Shown here: piece after piece, positions 9,301 through 17,660 of the stretch
How positions within the stretch are numbered: position 1 is the stretch's first letter
Layout of the letters: each line of letters opens with the position of its first letter
NCBI GenBank assembly: GCA_009835005.1
Contig: WTFG01000001.1
Coordinates: forward strand, 558,001-622,000
From: Flavobacteriaceae bacterium Ap0902
GTDB taxonomy: Bacteria > Bacteroidota > Bacteroidia > Flavobacteriales > Weeksellaceae
Direction: 5' to 3'
Length of the DNA: 64,000 bases
Notes under the pieces: generated by a model
The model's database searches: none
What the model saw: only the letters and a program-made list of their open reading frames with translations
Told to the model about the DNA's origin: nothing
Made by a program: the position numbers and the translations under genes

Positions 9301-9576
9301 GGGGTGATGGAGAAATGCTCTATGTGTATTCAAATGACACAAGCAGCGATATTAGAAGCTAAAAAAGGAGGTAGAAGAGTAGCAGATGATGAATTCCAAA
9401 CAGCATGTTCCAATGCTTGTCCTACAGGATCTATGGTCTTTGGTGACATTAATGATGAGGAATCTCAAGTCGCCAAACTAGAGAGTGATAATAGAAAATA
9501 TGAAGTGTTAGAGGATGTAGGTACTAAACCTAATGTTTTCTATCACGTGAAAGTTAGAAATAGAGATAATAACTAA
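6346..9576 (+). CDS. actB: Alternative complex III subunit ActB, molybdopterin-like and iron-sulfur fusion
   Basis: ActB is the large peripheral subunit that carries the iron-sulfur clusters of alternative complex III. The N-terminus is a Tat-type signal (SRRDFLKYLGF, about 49-59) ending in LAAC with Cys at residue 70, so it may be both Tat-exported and lipid-anchored. Residues 75-760 form a molybdopterin-oxidoreductase-like domain, which in this family does not carry a molybdenum cofactor. The C-terminal part is a ferredoxin-like domain with four Cys groups: CTGCGAC-x-x-x-C near 808-820, CQHC...CETVCP near 901, CVGTRYCANNCP near 935, and CSMC (about 990) with ACSNACP (about 1018). 1076 residues is typical. 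It lies between actA and actC in the same operon. Confidence 0.95.
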   Translation: MASKKRYWRSIEELQNQSLTAELAENEFAEELPVEGFLENKEALESSKTSRRDFLKYLGFSTAAATLAACEAPVVKSVPYVVKPNEVTPGVPTYYATAMYDGYDYANVIVKTREGRPIKIEPNKNSGSLGLTNARVQASVLSLYDSNRLKNPKINGQDSSWEQVDAVVVKQLSSLGGKKAVLLTPSLPSPSTKNLIREFQSKFGNVDHVVFDAVDYSPALDAAEESFGVRALPAYDISNTDLVISFNADFLNDWNGVSMEREYAAARKPGNSMLRHIQVESNLSMTGANADTRFPLKPSKVYQTLADVYSAVTGGSASTPEGKVLAEELRSKGSNAVVFADGNKEAYILANAINAAINSSALTGKLNLLKESNITRYKTFLNEAKNGSVGALFIYDSDPVAHSAYGEDLLEALKGIPLSVALNSYNNETSKNVNVIAPVPHWLECWGDFNPVSGEYALQQPTIQQIFNTRQLQDSLITWNSADIGNINNMNNSNGNDSIAIAAMVTPAAANAVVLDSAQAAVSAVAASMQIGDENSYYNYLKRYWNNNVQSGKSFNQALYDGVISGANAMDGGVNFIGTGAAGAASTLRDATESNWELQLYTKVGMGDGRQANNPWLQEFPDPITRTSWDNYLTMNPVDAEELGIDMWNGGNEKNGRMQFNGPYYNLTVEGKSLKVPVFIQPGQARGSLGLALGYGIDGKIAEANDLEQIGVNAYPIFKDGIKTWNIESLEAAGGSHEFANIQMMNTLMGRYEIAREVSLDDYINKPADVWNEQPTMDTFAAENTPVEEVTLWRNFDRSVGPHFKLSIDLNSCTGCGACVIACHAENNVPVVGKEEVRRSRDMHWLRIDRYYADAMSEEHPERYPYTQKQALMDEEYNEPSQYKILVKPAAENPDVIFQPMMCQHCNHAPCETVCPVAATSHGKQGQNQMAYNRCVGTRYCANNCPYKVRRFNWFNYAQNDSFDFHMNNDLGRMVLNPDVVVRQRGVMEKCSMCIQMTQAAILEAKKGGRRVADDEFQTACSNACPTGSMVFGDINDEESQVAKLESDNRKYEVLEDVGTKPNVFYHVKVRNRDNN

Positions 9577-9596
9577 TAAACGGTTAAATTTAATAT

Positions 9597-11009
9597 ATGT
9601 CAGGTCATTACGAATCACCCCTTAGGGAACCGCTTATATTAGGTCACAAGACCTACAAAGATATTACAGAAGATGTCGCTAGACCGGTAGAGAGTAGAGC
9701 TGGGAAATTATGGTGGATTGCTTTCAGTTTAGCTATGATTGCATTCATCTATGGTTTCGGCTGTATCTCATATACCATTGGTACTGGTATAGGTGTCTGG
9801 GGTTTGAATAGAACCATTAACTGGGCATGGGATATCACTAACTTCGTATGGTGGGTAGGGATAGGTCATGCAGGTACATTAATTTCTGCCGTTTTATTAT
9901 TGTTTAGACAAAAATGGAGAATGTCTATTAACCGTTCTGCAGAGGCTATGACTATTTTTGCCGTTGTACAAGCTGGATTATTTCCATTGATTCACATGGG
10001 ACGTCCATGGGTTGGGTATTGGGTATTCCCTATTCCAAATAACTTTGGGTCGCTATGGGTGAACTTTAACTCTCCACTATTATGGGATGTATTCGCTATT
10101 GCTACTTATTTTTCTGTATCAGTAGTTTTCTGGTATATGGGTTTAATTCCTGATTTTGCAATGATTCGAGATAGGGCTACTAAACCTGTTACAAAAAGAA
10201 TTTATAGTATATTAGCCTTCGGGTGGGGAGGAAAAGCAAAACATTGGCAGAGATTTGAGGAGTTATCTTTGGTGTTAGCTGGATTAGCAACCCCCCTAGT
10301 ATTCTCTGTACATACAACAGTTTCCTTTGACTTTGCCACATCTGTAATTAAAGGTTGGCATTCAACGATTTATCCTCCTTATTTTGTTGCTGGAGCGATT
10401 TTCTCTGGATTTGCTATGGTACAAACTCTATTGATCATTGCACGAAAAGTAGTGGGCTTAGAAGATTATATCACGAGAAAGCATATAGAATATATGAATA
10501 TCGTTATTTTGGTTACTGGAGGAATGGTGACTGTAGCATATTTAACAGAATTTTTTGTTGCTTGGTATTCAGGTTCTAGATATGAGGACTTCACTTATTT
10601 TACGGTGGGTGCTGCAACTGGACCATATTGGTGGGCATTCTGGTTACTAATTCTATGTAACGTTCTAATCCCAATGTCTTTATGGGTGAGACCTCTAAGA
10701 AGAAGTTTTTTGTGGACTTTTATCGTATCAATTGTCATTAATATTGGTATGTGGTTTGAGCGTTTTGATATTATAGTTATTAATTTGAGTAGAGATTATT
10801 TACCATCATCTTGGACTATGTTTATGCCATCGTTTGTGGATGTAGGAATATTTTTAGGTACGATAGGTTTCTTCTCTGTACTATACTTGTTATATGCGAG
10901 AACATTCCCTGTAATAGCCCAAGCAGAATTGAAGACTATATTAAAATCATCTGGAGAGAGTTATAAAAAACATCATATAGAACATGAGCACGATGAACAT
11001 GAACACTAA
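9597..11009 (+). CDS. actC: Alternative complex III subunit ActC, NrfD-like membrane protein
   Basis: Integral membrane quinol-interacting subunit of the NrfD/PsrC family. About ten hydrophobic helices are visible between residues 40 and 440. The conserved N-terminal REPLILGHKTYKDI and the GIGHAGTLISAVLLLFRQKWR region are typical of ActC, and the membrane part contains charged and aromatic residues thought to line a quinol or proton path. The C-terminus is His- and Glu-rich (HIEHEHDEHEH). The gene starts 20 bp after actB, and its last 26 bases overlap the longest version of actD, which suggests coupled translation. Confidence 0.95.
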   Translation: MSGHYESPLREPLILGHKTYKDITEDVARPVESRAGKLWWIAFSLAMIAFIYGFGCISYTIGTGIGVWGLNRTINWAWDITNFVWWVGIGHAGTLISAVLLLFRQKWRMSINRSAEAMTIFAVVQAGLFPLIHMGRPWVGYWVFPIPNNFGSLWVNFNSPLLWDVFAIATYFSVSVVFWYMGLIPDFAMIRDRATKPVTKRIYSILAFGWGGKAKHWQRFEELSLVLAGLATPLVFSVHTTVSFDFATSVIKGWHSTIYPPYFVAGAIFSGFAMVQTLLIIARKVVGLEDYITRKHIEYMNIVILVTGGMVTVAYLTEFFVAWYSGSRYEDFTYFTVGAATGPYWWAFWLLILCNVLIPMSLWVRPLRRSFLWTFIVSIVINIGMWFERFDIIVINLSRDYLPSSWTMFMPSFVDVGIFLGTIGFFSVLYLLYARTFPVIAQAELKTILKSSGESYKKHHIEHEHDEHEH

Positions 11010-11517
11010 AATATACGGACTATACGGGGATGATGATGAGCTATTAAACGCTGTTCACTCTTTAAGTAAAAAAGGTGTCAAAATCAATGAGGTTTATACA
11101 CCGTTTCCAGTCCATGGACTGGATAAAGCTTTGGGTCTAAAGAAAACTCGTATTTCTGATTTGGCTTTCATTTACGGTGCCTATGGTCTTATTCTCATGG
11201 CTATTACCACATGGTATATGATGAATTATGATTGGCCCCAAGATATTGGAGGCAAACCTAGCTTTTCTTGGGCGGAGAATGTGACGGCTTTTGCCGTACC
11301 AATGTTTGAGATGACTGTATTCTTTGCAGCTCACTTTATGGCCATTACTTATTTATTAAGAAGTGGATTGTATCCAGGAGCCAAAACTAAAAATCCAGAT
11401 CCTAGAACTACAGATGACAAGTTTCTAATAGAGATAGAATCGGAAGACGTCGATAGGCTTAGAGATATGTTCATTGAGACAGGTGCAGAGGAAGTAACGG
11501 TTAAAAAAGTTCAATAA
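10984..11517 (+). CDS. actD: Alternative complex III subunit ActD (DUF3341)
   Basis: ActD is a small membrane subunit of alternative complex III. An N-terminal soluble part, with YGLYGDDDELLNAV and INEVYTPFPVHGLD typical of DUF3341, is followed by two membrane helices (about 63-83 and 103-127), then a C-terminal soluble tail containing the conserved DPRTTDDKF. Three in-frame ATGs (10984, 10993, 10999) are possible starts, all inside the end of actC; MNTKIYG from 10999 is closest to what is usual in the family, so the first residues are uncertain. Confidence 0.92.
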   Translation: MSTMNMNTKIYGLYGDDDELLNAVHSLSKKGVKINEVYTPFPVHGLDKALGLKKTRISDLAFIYGAYGLILMAITTWYMMNYDWPQDIGGKPSFSWAENVTAFAVPMFEMTVFFAAHFMAITYLLRSGLYPGAKTKNPDPRTTDDKFLIEIESEDVDRLRDMFIETGAEEVTVKKVQ

Positions 11518-11531
11518 TTAAAGGTATAACA

Positions 11532-12128
11532 ATGAAAAGATTTATAGTATTAATCATATTGGGAGCTTTGGTAAGTTCTTGTAGCGGACCAGATAAATCT
11601 CCTGCTATTGTTTTTATGCCGGATATGTATTATTCTGTGGCATACGAACCTTATCAAAAGGCTACCTTTGGTTATCCAGATTATACAGAAACCTCTGAGG
11701 TGAATGTGTTTTCCGAGAATTTTGAAGTTACTGCATTAGCTCCTGTAGAAGGAACAGTACCACACACAAATTCTGGTATATTACCTTATAATCTGCCAGA
11801 CACCAATGAGGGTTATGATGCATCCAAGAACGTACAGTCTCCGTTGAATACTGCTAATCGAGAAAAAGACTTAGCAAGGGGAGAAAAATTATTCAATCAA
11901 GTTTGCGCCGTTTGTCATGGTGTTAAAGGTGATGGACAAGGTAGTATTGTATTATCTGGAGCTTATGTAGGAGTACCTACCTATGACTCTAGAGATATCA
12001 CAGTAGGATCTGTATATCATGTTATTATGTATGGTAGAAATGCAATGGGGTCTTACGCACCTCAATTGAATCAAGAAGATAGATGGCGCGTTGCAGAATA
12101 TGTAATGCAGTTAAGAAATAATAATTAA
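11532..12128 (+). CDS. actE: Alternative complex III subunit ActE, monohaem cytochrome c lipoprotein
   Basis: ActE is a membrane-anchored monohaem cytochrome c of alternative complex III. The signal peptide ends in LVSSC with Cys17 as the lipidation site. One haem site, CAVCH, starts at residue 125 within the class I cytochrome context GEKLFNQVCAVCHG; NAMGSYAPQL near 175 supplies the likely axial Met. The protein faces the periplasm, where ActA and ActE together carry the haems. It starts 14 bp after actD. Confidence 0.94.
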   Translation: MKRFIVLIILGALVSSCSGPDKSPAIVFMPDMYYSVAYEPYQKATFGYPDYTETSEVNVFSENFEVTALAPVEGTVPHTNSGILPYNLPDTNEGYDASKNVQSPLNTANREKDLARGEKLFNQVCAVCHGVKGDGQGSIVLSGAYVGVPTYDSRDITVGSVYHVIMYGRNAMGSYAPQLNQEDRWRVAEYVMQLRNNN

Positions 12129-12150
12129 TAAAAGGTTAAAGGAGAAGAAT

Positions 12151-13500
12151 ATGTATACTTTTGCACCTAAATTGAGATTAGTAGCCATTATTGCAATGGT
12201 GTTAGGATTGGTTCTATTCGGAGCTGGGTACTTTATCAATTCTGCTAATGGGATTGACTTTGTCCAAGAACAAATGGCTCAAGAGCCAGATGCGTTTAAT
12301 GTATCAACAACTCACGCAGAACAAGGTACTAGCCATGAAGAGGTTTCTCAAAATGGGGCAGGTGCACATGTAGATGCTCATGCCGAACATTTGTTACACA
12401 AATATCACAATAGACCATGGTCTGCTATGTTAATTGCTGCGTTTTTGTTCACAGGGATTGCTGCTGCTGCGATGTTTTTTTTAGCTGTTCAACACGCCTC
12501 CCAAGCAGGTTGGTCTATTATAGTAACTAGAATTATGGAGGCCATCTCTGTATTTATTCCTTATGGTGGAGCCATCTTATTACTTGTTTTGATTGGATCT
12601 GCTATGCATTTAAATCATATTTATCACTGGATGGATTTAGATTTACGAGATTTTGAAAGTGAAAACTTTGATAAATTTCTTAAAACGAAAGAACCTTGGT
12701 TAAATACACCATTCTGGTTGATAAGATCTGTATTATATATTGTCTTATGGGCTTTTGCAGCTTGGATGCTAAGAAAAAAATCGAAATATTTGGATCAGAA
12801 CCCTTCTAGAGAGAGCTACTGGTCATTATATAAATGGAGTATCATTGCTATTGTTATTTTTGCTTTAACCTCCATGGCCTCTGGATGGGATTGGGTAATG
12901 TCTATAGATCCACACTGGTATAGTACACTATTTGGTTGGTATGTAATGGTTAGTTATTTAGTGACAGCCATTGCCATCATGACTCTAATTGCCATCCATT
13001 TAAAGAAAGGTGGTTTCTTGCCTGTGTTCAATGACAATCATTTACATGATATGACCAAATATCTATTCGGATTTAGTTTGTTATGGGGTTATTTATGGTT
13101 ATGTCAATTTGAGTTGATTTGGTATGCTAATATTCCAGAAGAGGCAGTTTATTTCCAGCAAAGAGATTTTCAATACGATTGGTCCTATTACAATATGTTA
13201 ATTTTGAATGTAGTTGTTCCCTTCTTAGCATTGATTTCTAGTTCTATCAAGAGAAATTATACAGTGGTCACAGTACTCGCATTTGTAGTTATCTTAGGAC
13301 ATTGGTGGGATATCTTCAATCAAATGGCACCTGGAACAGTTGGTCCTTGGGGCGCTTTTGGATTGTTAGAGTTCGGAGCCTTCTTCTTTGTGGGTGGTTT
13401 ATTTGTTTTTATCGTTATGAATGCTTTAACCAAACTTCAATTAGAGCCCAAAGGAAACCCATTATATCATGAAAGTAAAGTTTATGAATACCCTTTCTAG
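12151..13500 (+). CDS. actF: Alternative complex III subunit ActF, membrane protein
   Basis: Second large membrane subunit of alternative complex III, structurally similar to ActC. About ten hydrophobic helices are visible. Between the first helix (about 8-30) and the second lies a His- and Glu-rich periplasmic stretch (about 50-85), an addition often seen in Bacteroidetes. Conserved pieces include the Trp-rich MASGWDWVMSIDPHWYSTLFGWY. It is the last gene of the operon: a strong terminator follows 26 bp after the stop, and the cytochrome oxidase genes that often come next (coxB, coxA) are not there. Confidence 0.94.
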   Translation: MYTFAPKLRLVAIIAMVLGLVLFGAGYFINSANGIDFVQEQMAQEPDAFNVSTTHAEQGTSHEEVSQNGAGAHVDAHAEHLLHKYHNRPWSAMLIAAFLFTGIAAAAMFFLAVQHASQAGWSIIVTRIMEAISVFIPYGGAILLLVLIGSAMHLNHIYHWMDLDLRDFESENFDKFLKTKEPWLNTPFWLIRSVLYIVLWAFAAWMLRKKSKYLDQNPSRESYWSLYKWSIIAIVIFALTSMASGWDWVMSIDPHWYSTLFGWYVMVSYLVTAIAIMTLIAIHLKKGGFLPVFNDNHLHDMTKYLFGFSLLWGYLWLCQFELIWYANIPEEAVYFQQRDFQYDWSYYNMLILNVVVPFLALISSSIKRNYTVVTVLAFVVILGHWWDIFNQMAPGTVGPWGAFGLLEFGAFFFVGGLFVFIVMNALTKLQLEPKGNPLYHESKVYEYPF

Positions 13501-13525
13501 GATTTAAACTTCTAATAATAATAAA

Positions 13526-13570
13526 AAGATACAAAGTTCATTTATATTGAATTTTGTATCTTTCTTTTTT
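13526..13570 (+). terminator. Rho-independent terminator of the act operon
   Basis: Stem AAAGATACAAA (13526-13536) pairs with TTTGTATCTTT (13553-13563), extended inside by GTTCA/TTGAA, and is followed by a T-rich tail (CTTTTTTT). It lies between actF and pdxA and separates the two units. Since the next ATG is only 10 bp away, pdxA must start from within or near this hairpin. Confidence 0.85.
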
Positions 13571-13579
13571 TAACATAGT

Positions 13580-14620
13580 ATGAATTCAGATAGCAAACCT
13601 ATTATAGCCATTTCAATTGGAGACCCCAATGGTATAGGCTTAGAGATTATTTTAAAAGCATTAGATAGAAAAGATATCCAGAGTGAGGCGACTTATGTTG
13701 TATTCTGTCCATGGAAATTATGGATTTTTTGTAAAAAACATTTTAAATTAAATGTATCTGCTAGACAAATTAACAACCTGAATGAAATCCATTTGGACAA
13801 AGTAAATGTCATAGATTCAATAGGAATTGACTTCTTTGTGACATTTGGTGAGGACACTAAGGATGCTGGTAATGTTGCTTTTCACTCACTAGAAAGTGCA
13901 GCCCAATCGGTTTTAGATAATCAGTGCGATATTTTGGTCACAGCGCCCATCAATAAGGCAAATATCCAATCCACATCTTTTCAATTCCCTGGGCATACGG
14001 AATATCTGGAAAAAGTTTGGGGTGGAAATAATTTAATGTTTATGGTACATGAACAAATTAAGGTGGGGCTTGTGACGCAACATATTCCATTGAAAGAAGT
14101 TTCATTCAAAATTACGGCAGATAAGATTATAGATAAATTTAAATTAATTCATAAATCATTAGAAATTGATTTTAATTTAAAAAACCCAGTAATTGGTGTT
14201 TTAGGAGTGAATCCACATGCAGGTGATCAAGGATTATTAGGCGATGAAGAAATCACTACGGTTATACCTGCAATCAAAGAATTAATCAACTCTGGATATT
14301 TGGCTTATGGACCACATCCAGCGGACAGTTTTTTCTCATCTAATAATTTAAGTAAGTATGACGGAGTGCTGGCGATGTATCATGACCAAGGACTTATTCC
14401 ATTCAAGACTATCGCAGGTGTAGAGGGTGTTAATTATACTGCGGGACTACCATTTGTTAGGACTAGCCCAGATCATGGTGTTGGGTATGATATTGCTGGT
14501 AAAAATGTTGCGGATGCCCAATCTTTTATAGAAGCTATATATACTGGAATAAAAATTTATAAACATAGAATGTTAGAGCAAGCACTCACAGAAAATGCTT
14601 TAAAAGGAAAACGCAAATAA
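13580..14620 (+). CDS. pdxA: 4-hydroxythreonine-4-phosphate dehydrogenase PdxA
   Basis: PdxA oxidises 4-phosphooxy-L-threonine in the DXP-dependent pathway to pyridoxal 5'-phosphate. Family motifs are present in order: SIGDPNGIGLEI near the N-terminus, APINKANIQ, FPGHTEYL, GVNPHAGDQGLLGDEE, GPHPADSFF, YHDQGLIPFKTIA and RTSPDHGVGYDIAGK. The conserved His residues of the GHTE, MYHDQ and SPDHG segments supply the metal site. 346 residues is usual. Transcription probably starts close to the ATG, since a terminator ends just upstream; TATCTTTC at 13557-13564 is a one-mismatch -7 candidate. It stands alone between the act operon and DUF177-rpmF. Confidence 0.96.
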   Translation: MNSDSKPIIAISIGDPNGIGLEIILKALDRKDIQSEATYVVFCPWKLWIFCKKHFKLNVSARQINNLNEIHLDKVNVIDSIGIDFFVTFGEDTKDAGNVAFHSLESAAQSVLDNQCDILVTAPINKANIQSTSFQFPGHTEYLEKVWGGNNLMFMVHEQIKVGLVTQHIPLKEVSFKITADKIIDKFKLIHKSLEIDFNLKNPVIGVLGVNPHAGDQGLLGDEEITTVIPAIKELINSGYLAYGPHPADSFFSSNNLSKYDGVLAMYHDQGLIPFKTIAGVEGVNYTAGLPFVRTSPDHGVGYDIAGKNVADAQSFIEAIYTGIKIYKHRMLEQALTENALKGKRK

Positions 14621-14647
14621 ATAAATTATAGTATTCTTAAAATAAAG

Positions 14648-14677
14648 TTGTTATATTCAAATAATATTGTAAATTTG
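14648..14677 (+). promoter_or_regulatory. Promoter of DUF177-rpmF
   Basis: TTG at 14648-14650, a 19-base spacer, then TAAATTTG at 14670-14677: a full match to the Bacteroidetes sigma-A consensus. The -7 box ends 14 bases before the ATG of the DUF177 gene, so the leader is very short. Confidence 0.75.
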
Positions 14678-14691
14678 CCTTCCCAATAATT

Positions 14692-15231
14692 ATGGAGAAG
14701 ATAAGAAATTATGATGTATCTTTTTTCGGCTTAAAAGACGGAAAACATACATTTGAGTTTGAAATCTCGCAGGAGTTCTTTGATTTGTTTACTTTTGATC
14801 AAGAGTTTGATAAACCATACATTCAATTAGTATTAGAGTTGGATAAAAAACCATCCTTTCTAGAACTAAACTTTAAAATGAATGGCGATGTCGAATTATC
14901 CTGTGATATTAGCAACAGACTTTACCGTCAACCCATAGAGGGTAAAATGCCTTTGGTAATTAAATTTGGTCGTGAGTTTGATGACACAGATGATGAAGTG
15001 TGGATATTACCCGATGGAGCGAATAGCTTTAATATAGCGCAGTTAATTTATGAACTGGTTTTATTAAATATTCCTTCCAAGCATTATCATCCAGATTTAA
15101 GCTCGGAGGAAGCGGAGGAAGCATTAAATCTTTTAGATGAATATGCCCCTAAAGCGGATGCTGATAAGCAGGAAAAAGAAAGTGAAGAGTCAAATGATCC
15201 AAGATGGGATTCATTGAAAAAATTATTATAA
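14692..15231 (+). CDS. DUF177 (YceD-like) protein
   Basis: DUF177 proteins are almost always encoded directly before rpmF and have been linked to 23S rRNA maturation or accumulation in other bacteria. The 179-residue protein is acidic. It has the N-terminal Bacteroidetes pattern YDVSFFGLKDGKHTFEF, a central beta region in which the Cys pair of other DUF177 proteins is reduced to a single Cys (LSCDISNRLYRQP), and the C-terminal DPRWDSLKKL conserved in the family. It is 23 bp upstream of rpmF and shares its promoter. Confidence 0.88.
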   Translation: MEKIRNYDVSFFGLKDGKHTFEFEISQEFFDLFTFDQEFDKPYIQLVLELDKKPSFLELNFKMNGDVELSCDISNRLYRQPIEGKMPLVIKFGREFDDTDDEVWILPDGANSFNIAQLIYELVLLNIPSKHYHPDLSSEEAEEALNLLDEYAPKADADKQEKESEESNDPRWDSLKKLL

Positions 15232-15254
15232 ACCAATACTAAAAAACCAAGGAA

Positions 15255-15458
15255 ATGGCACATCCTAAAAGACGTCAGTCAACTACGAGAAGAGATAAAA
15301 GAAGAACCCACTATAAAGCAGCGGTTCCACAACTTACAACAGATCCAACTACAGGTGAAATGCATCTAAAGCATAGAGCGCACTGGAGTGATGGTAAATT
15401 ATACTATAGAGGTAAAGTTGTTTTGGTTAAGGAAACAGAAGAGTTGTTAGAAGATTAA
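15255..15458 (+). CDS. rpmF: Ribosomal protein bL32 (no zinc ribbon)
   Basis: Large-subunit ribosomal protein L32, 67 residues. The N-terminal [20 protein letters not shown] is the conserved rRNA-binding region. The middle, where zinc-type L32 has two CxxC pairs, reads [11 protein letters not shown] and has no Cys at all, so this is a zinc-independent form. The C-terminal [12 protein letters not shown] is typical of flavobacterial L32. A strong terminator follows. Confidence 0.96.
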   Translation: MAHPKRRQSTTRRDKRRTHYKAAVPQLTTDPTTGEMHLKHRAHWSDGKLYYRGKVVLVKETEELLED

Positions 15459-15480
15459 AGTTACCTTTAAAGAATACATA

Positions 15481-15517
15481 AAAATGCAGTTAATGGAATT
15501 AACTGCATTTTTTTTTA
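15481..15517 (+). terminator. Rho-independent terminator after rpmF
   Basis: TGCAGTTAAT and ATTAACTGCA pair around a two-base loop, flanked by A-rich sequence upstream and a run of about nine T downstream. A textbook intrinsic terminator 22 bp after the rpmF stop. Confidence 0.9.
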
Positions 15518-15527
15518 ATAATTTTAC

Positions 15528-15535
15528 TATTTTTG
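15528..15535 (+). promoter_or_regulatory. Probable accBC promoter (-7 element)
   Basis: TATTTTTG matches TAnnTTTG and ends 18 bases before the accB ATG. No TTG is seen 17-23 bases upstream, where the rpmF terminator lies. Confidence 0.5.
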
Positions 15536-15553
15536 ATATAAATATAGATTGTT

Positions 15554-16039
15554 ATGGACAATAAAGAAATTCAGAATTTAATAAAATTTGTTGCGAAGTC
15601 AGGCGTAGCCGAAGTGAAGATAAAAGACGGAGATTTTGCGATTCAGATTAAAAACGTGCAAGAGCAGATTGCTGTTTCCTCTATAATGCCCCAGAATTTT
15701 CAATCACCACCACAATCCCCTCCAGTTCCAGCCTCAGCGCTTGTATCTGATGCAGTTACAAATGCCCCTAAAGAAAAAGAAGCAGAAAAAGAAGCTAATC
15801 TATTAGAGATTAAATCTCCCATGATTGGTACTTTTTACAGAAAGCCTAGTCCAGATAAAGATGTTTTTGTAAAAGTGGGCGATTCTGTAAAGGTAGGGGA
15901 TACGGTTTGTGTTATAGAAGCGATGAAACTATTCAATGAAATAGAGGCTGAAGCGTCTGGTAAAATTGTGAAAGTATTAGTAGATGATGCTACTCCAGTA
16001 GAATACGATCAACCCTTGTTCTTAGTAGAACCGGTCTAA
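15554..16039 (+). CDS. accB: Biotin carboxyl carrier protein AccB
   Basis: Carrier subunit of acetyl-CoA carboxylase, first step of fatty acid synthesis. The order is an N-terminal helical part (MDNKEIQNLIKFV), a Pro/Ala-rich flexible linker (about 50-85), and a C-terminal biotinyl domain (about 86-160). The biotin is attached to Lys125 in EAMKL. The 161 residues are normal. The gene is 23 bp from accC, which carries out the first half-reaction on this protein. Confidence 0.96.
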   Translation: MDNKEIQNLIKFVAKSGVAEVKIKDGDFAIQIKNVQEQIAVSSIMPQNFQSPPQSPPVPASALVSDAVTNAPKEKEAEKEANLLEIKSPMIGTFYRKPSPDKDVFVKVGDSVKVGDTVCVIEAMKLFNEIEAEASGKIVKVLVDDATPVEYDQPLFLVEPV

Positions 16040-16062
16040 TATTATTTATTTAAAAACACGGT

Positions 16063-17421
16063 ATGTTTAAAAAAATATTAATTGCAAACAGGGGAGAAAT
16101 TGCCATGCGCATTATCCGTACTGCAAGGGAGATGGGTATTAAAACGGTAGTAGTGTATTCTACAGCAGATAAAGAAAGTCTACCTGTGAGATTTGCAGAC
16201 GAAGCGGTTTGTATTGGTCCACCAAACTCAAAAGAATCATATTTAAATATCCCTGGTATTATTGCTGCTGCAGAACTCACCAATGCAGATGCGATACACC
16301 CAGGTTATGGATTTTTATCAGAAAATGCACATTTCTCTAGGACATGCCAAAAACATAACCTCAAATTTATTGGGGCATTACCAGAGCATATAGAGAAAAT
16401 GGGAGATAAATCTACTGCAAAAGCCACCATGATAGAGGCTGGTGTACCCGTAGTTCCAGGTTCTGCAGGTATTTTAGCTAGCTATCAAGATGCAGAGGAG
16501 TTAGCAGATGAAATGGGGTATCCAGTGATGATTAAAGCCACTGCTGGCGGTGGAGGTAAAGGAATGCGCGCCGTATATAAAAAAGAGAATCTTAAAGACG
16601 CTTTTGAATCTGCTGTGATAGAGGCAGAGGCTGCTTTTGGAAACGGGGGGATGTATATGGAGAAGTTGATTGAAGAACCTCGGCATATAGAAATTCAAAT
16701 TGCTGGTGATAAATTTGGAACTGCTTGTCACATGTCAGAAAGAGATTGTTCCATACAGAGGCGTCATCAGAAATTGATGGAGGAGACCCCATCACCTTTT
16801 ATGACAGATGAGCTAAGAGAAGAAATGGGGGCAGCAGCCATCAAAGCTGCGGAATACATTGGATATGAAGGTGTAGGAACGGTAGAATTCTTGGTAGATA
16901 AGAATCGCAACTTCTATTTCATGGAGATGAATACCAGAATTCAAGTAGAGCATCCCATCACAGAGCAGGTAATAGACTACGATTTAATTAGAGAGCAAAT
17001 TAAATTAGCTGCTGGTGATAAACTGTCTGGCAAAAATTATTATCCAAAATTACATAGCATAGAGTGTAGAATTAATGCAGAAGATCCGTTTAATAATTTT
17101 CGTCCTTCCCCTGGGATTATCAAAAATCTGAATATTCCTGGAGGACATGGGATTAGAGTAGATACCCATATTTATGCAGGCTATCAAATCCCACCTAATT
17201 ATGATTCTATGGTCGCTAAATTAATTGTAACGGCTCAATCTAGAGAAGAAGCTATTAATAAAATGCGCCGTGCCTTAGATGAATTTTATGTAGAAGGGGT
17301 TAAAACTACCGTTTCATTCCATAGACAAATGATGGATGAACCAGCCTTTCTAGAAGGTAATTATACCACTAAATTCATGGAGTCATTCAAGATGAATGAG
17401 AAATATAACATAGAATTTTAA
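16063..17421 (+). CDS. accC: Biotin carboxylase AccC
   Basis: ATP-dependent carboxylation of the biotin on AccB. It contains an N-terminal biotin carboxylase domain ([17 protein letters not shown]), an ATP-grasp domain with the glycine-rich loop GGGGKGMR near residues 162-169, and the metal- and biotin-binding segment [11 protein letters not shown] near 290-300, plus the C-terminal domain. The 452 residues are standard for a stand-alone AccC. Cotranscribed with accB; the carboxyltransferase subunits are not in the window. Confidence 0.97.
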   Translation: MFKKILIANRGEIAMRIIRTAREMGIKTVVVYSTADKESLPVRFADEAVCIGPPNSKESYLNIPGIIAAAELTNADAIHPGYGFLSENAHFSRTCQKHNLKFIGALPEHIEKMGDKSTAKATMIEAGVPVVPGSAGILASYQDAEELADEMGYPVMIKATAGGGGKGMRAVYKKENLKDAFESAVIEAEAAFGNGGMYMEKLIEEPRHIEIQIAGDKFGTACHMSERDCSIQRRHQKLMEETPSPFMTDELREEMGAAAIKAAEYIGYEGVGTVEFLVDKNRNFYFMEMNTRIQVEHPITEQVIDYDLIREQIKLAAGDKLSGKNYYPKLHSIECRINAEDPFNNFRPSPGIIKNLNIPGGHGIRVDTHIYAGYQIPPNYDSMVAKLIVTAQSREEAINKMRRALDEFYVEGVKTTVSFHRQMMDEPAFLEGNYTTKFMESFKMNEKYNIEF

Positions 17422-17443
17422 AGTTCACATGATATAATGAAGT

Positions 17444-17570
17444 AGCCGTCTCAAAACCTTAAAAACTGGTCATTTTGAACTTAATTAAGAATCTTATTTA
17501 ATTGATAACCAGTTTATTATGAGACCATGAAATAAATTCAGGGTGACAAAAGCGGTGTTTTGAGACAGTT
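17444..17570. repeat. Dispersed palindromic repeat, copy 2 (inverted)
   Basis: 127-bp relative of the element at 4124-4250, in the opposite orientation. The ends are AGCCGTCTCAAAA (17444-17456) and TTTTGAGACAGTT (17558-17570). The inner CTGGT..ACCAG stem and the CAGGGTGAC segment are recognisable after reversal, with scattered substitutions. It lies between the co-directional genes accC and tig, 22 bp after the accC stop, and may help end accBC transcription. Confidence 0.88.
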
Positions 17571-17660
17571 ACTTTTGGGTTTATATGTTTTTTAATGATA
17601 TTAAGGAAATCATAACATTTTAATACTGAAATCAATAAAACGAACTAGAATTAATTTTCG

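Noticed and set aside
13501-13580. Riboswitch upstream of pdxA
   Set aside because: The 79-bp gap is filled by the act terminator; no aptamer-like structure is left.
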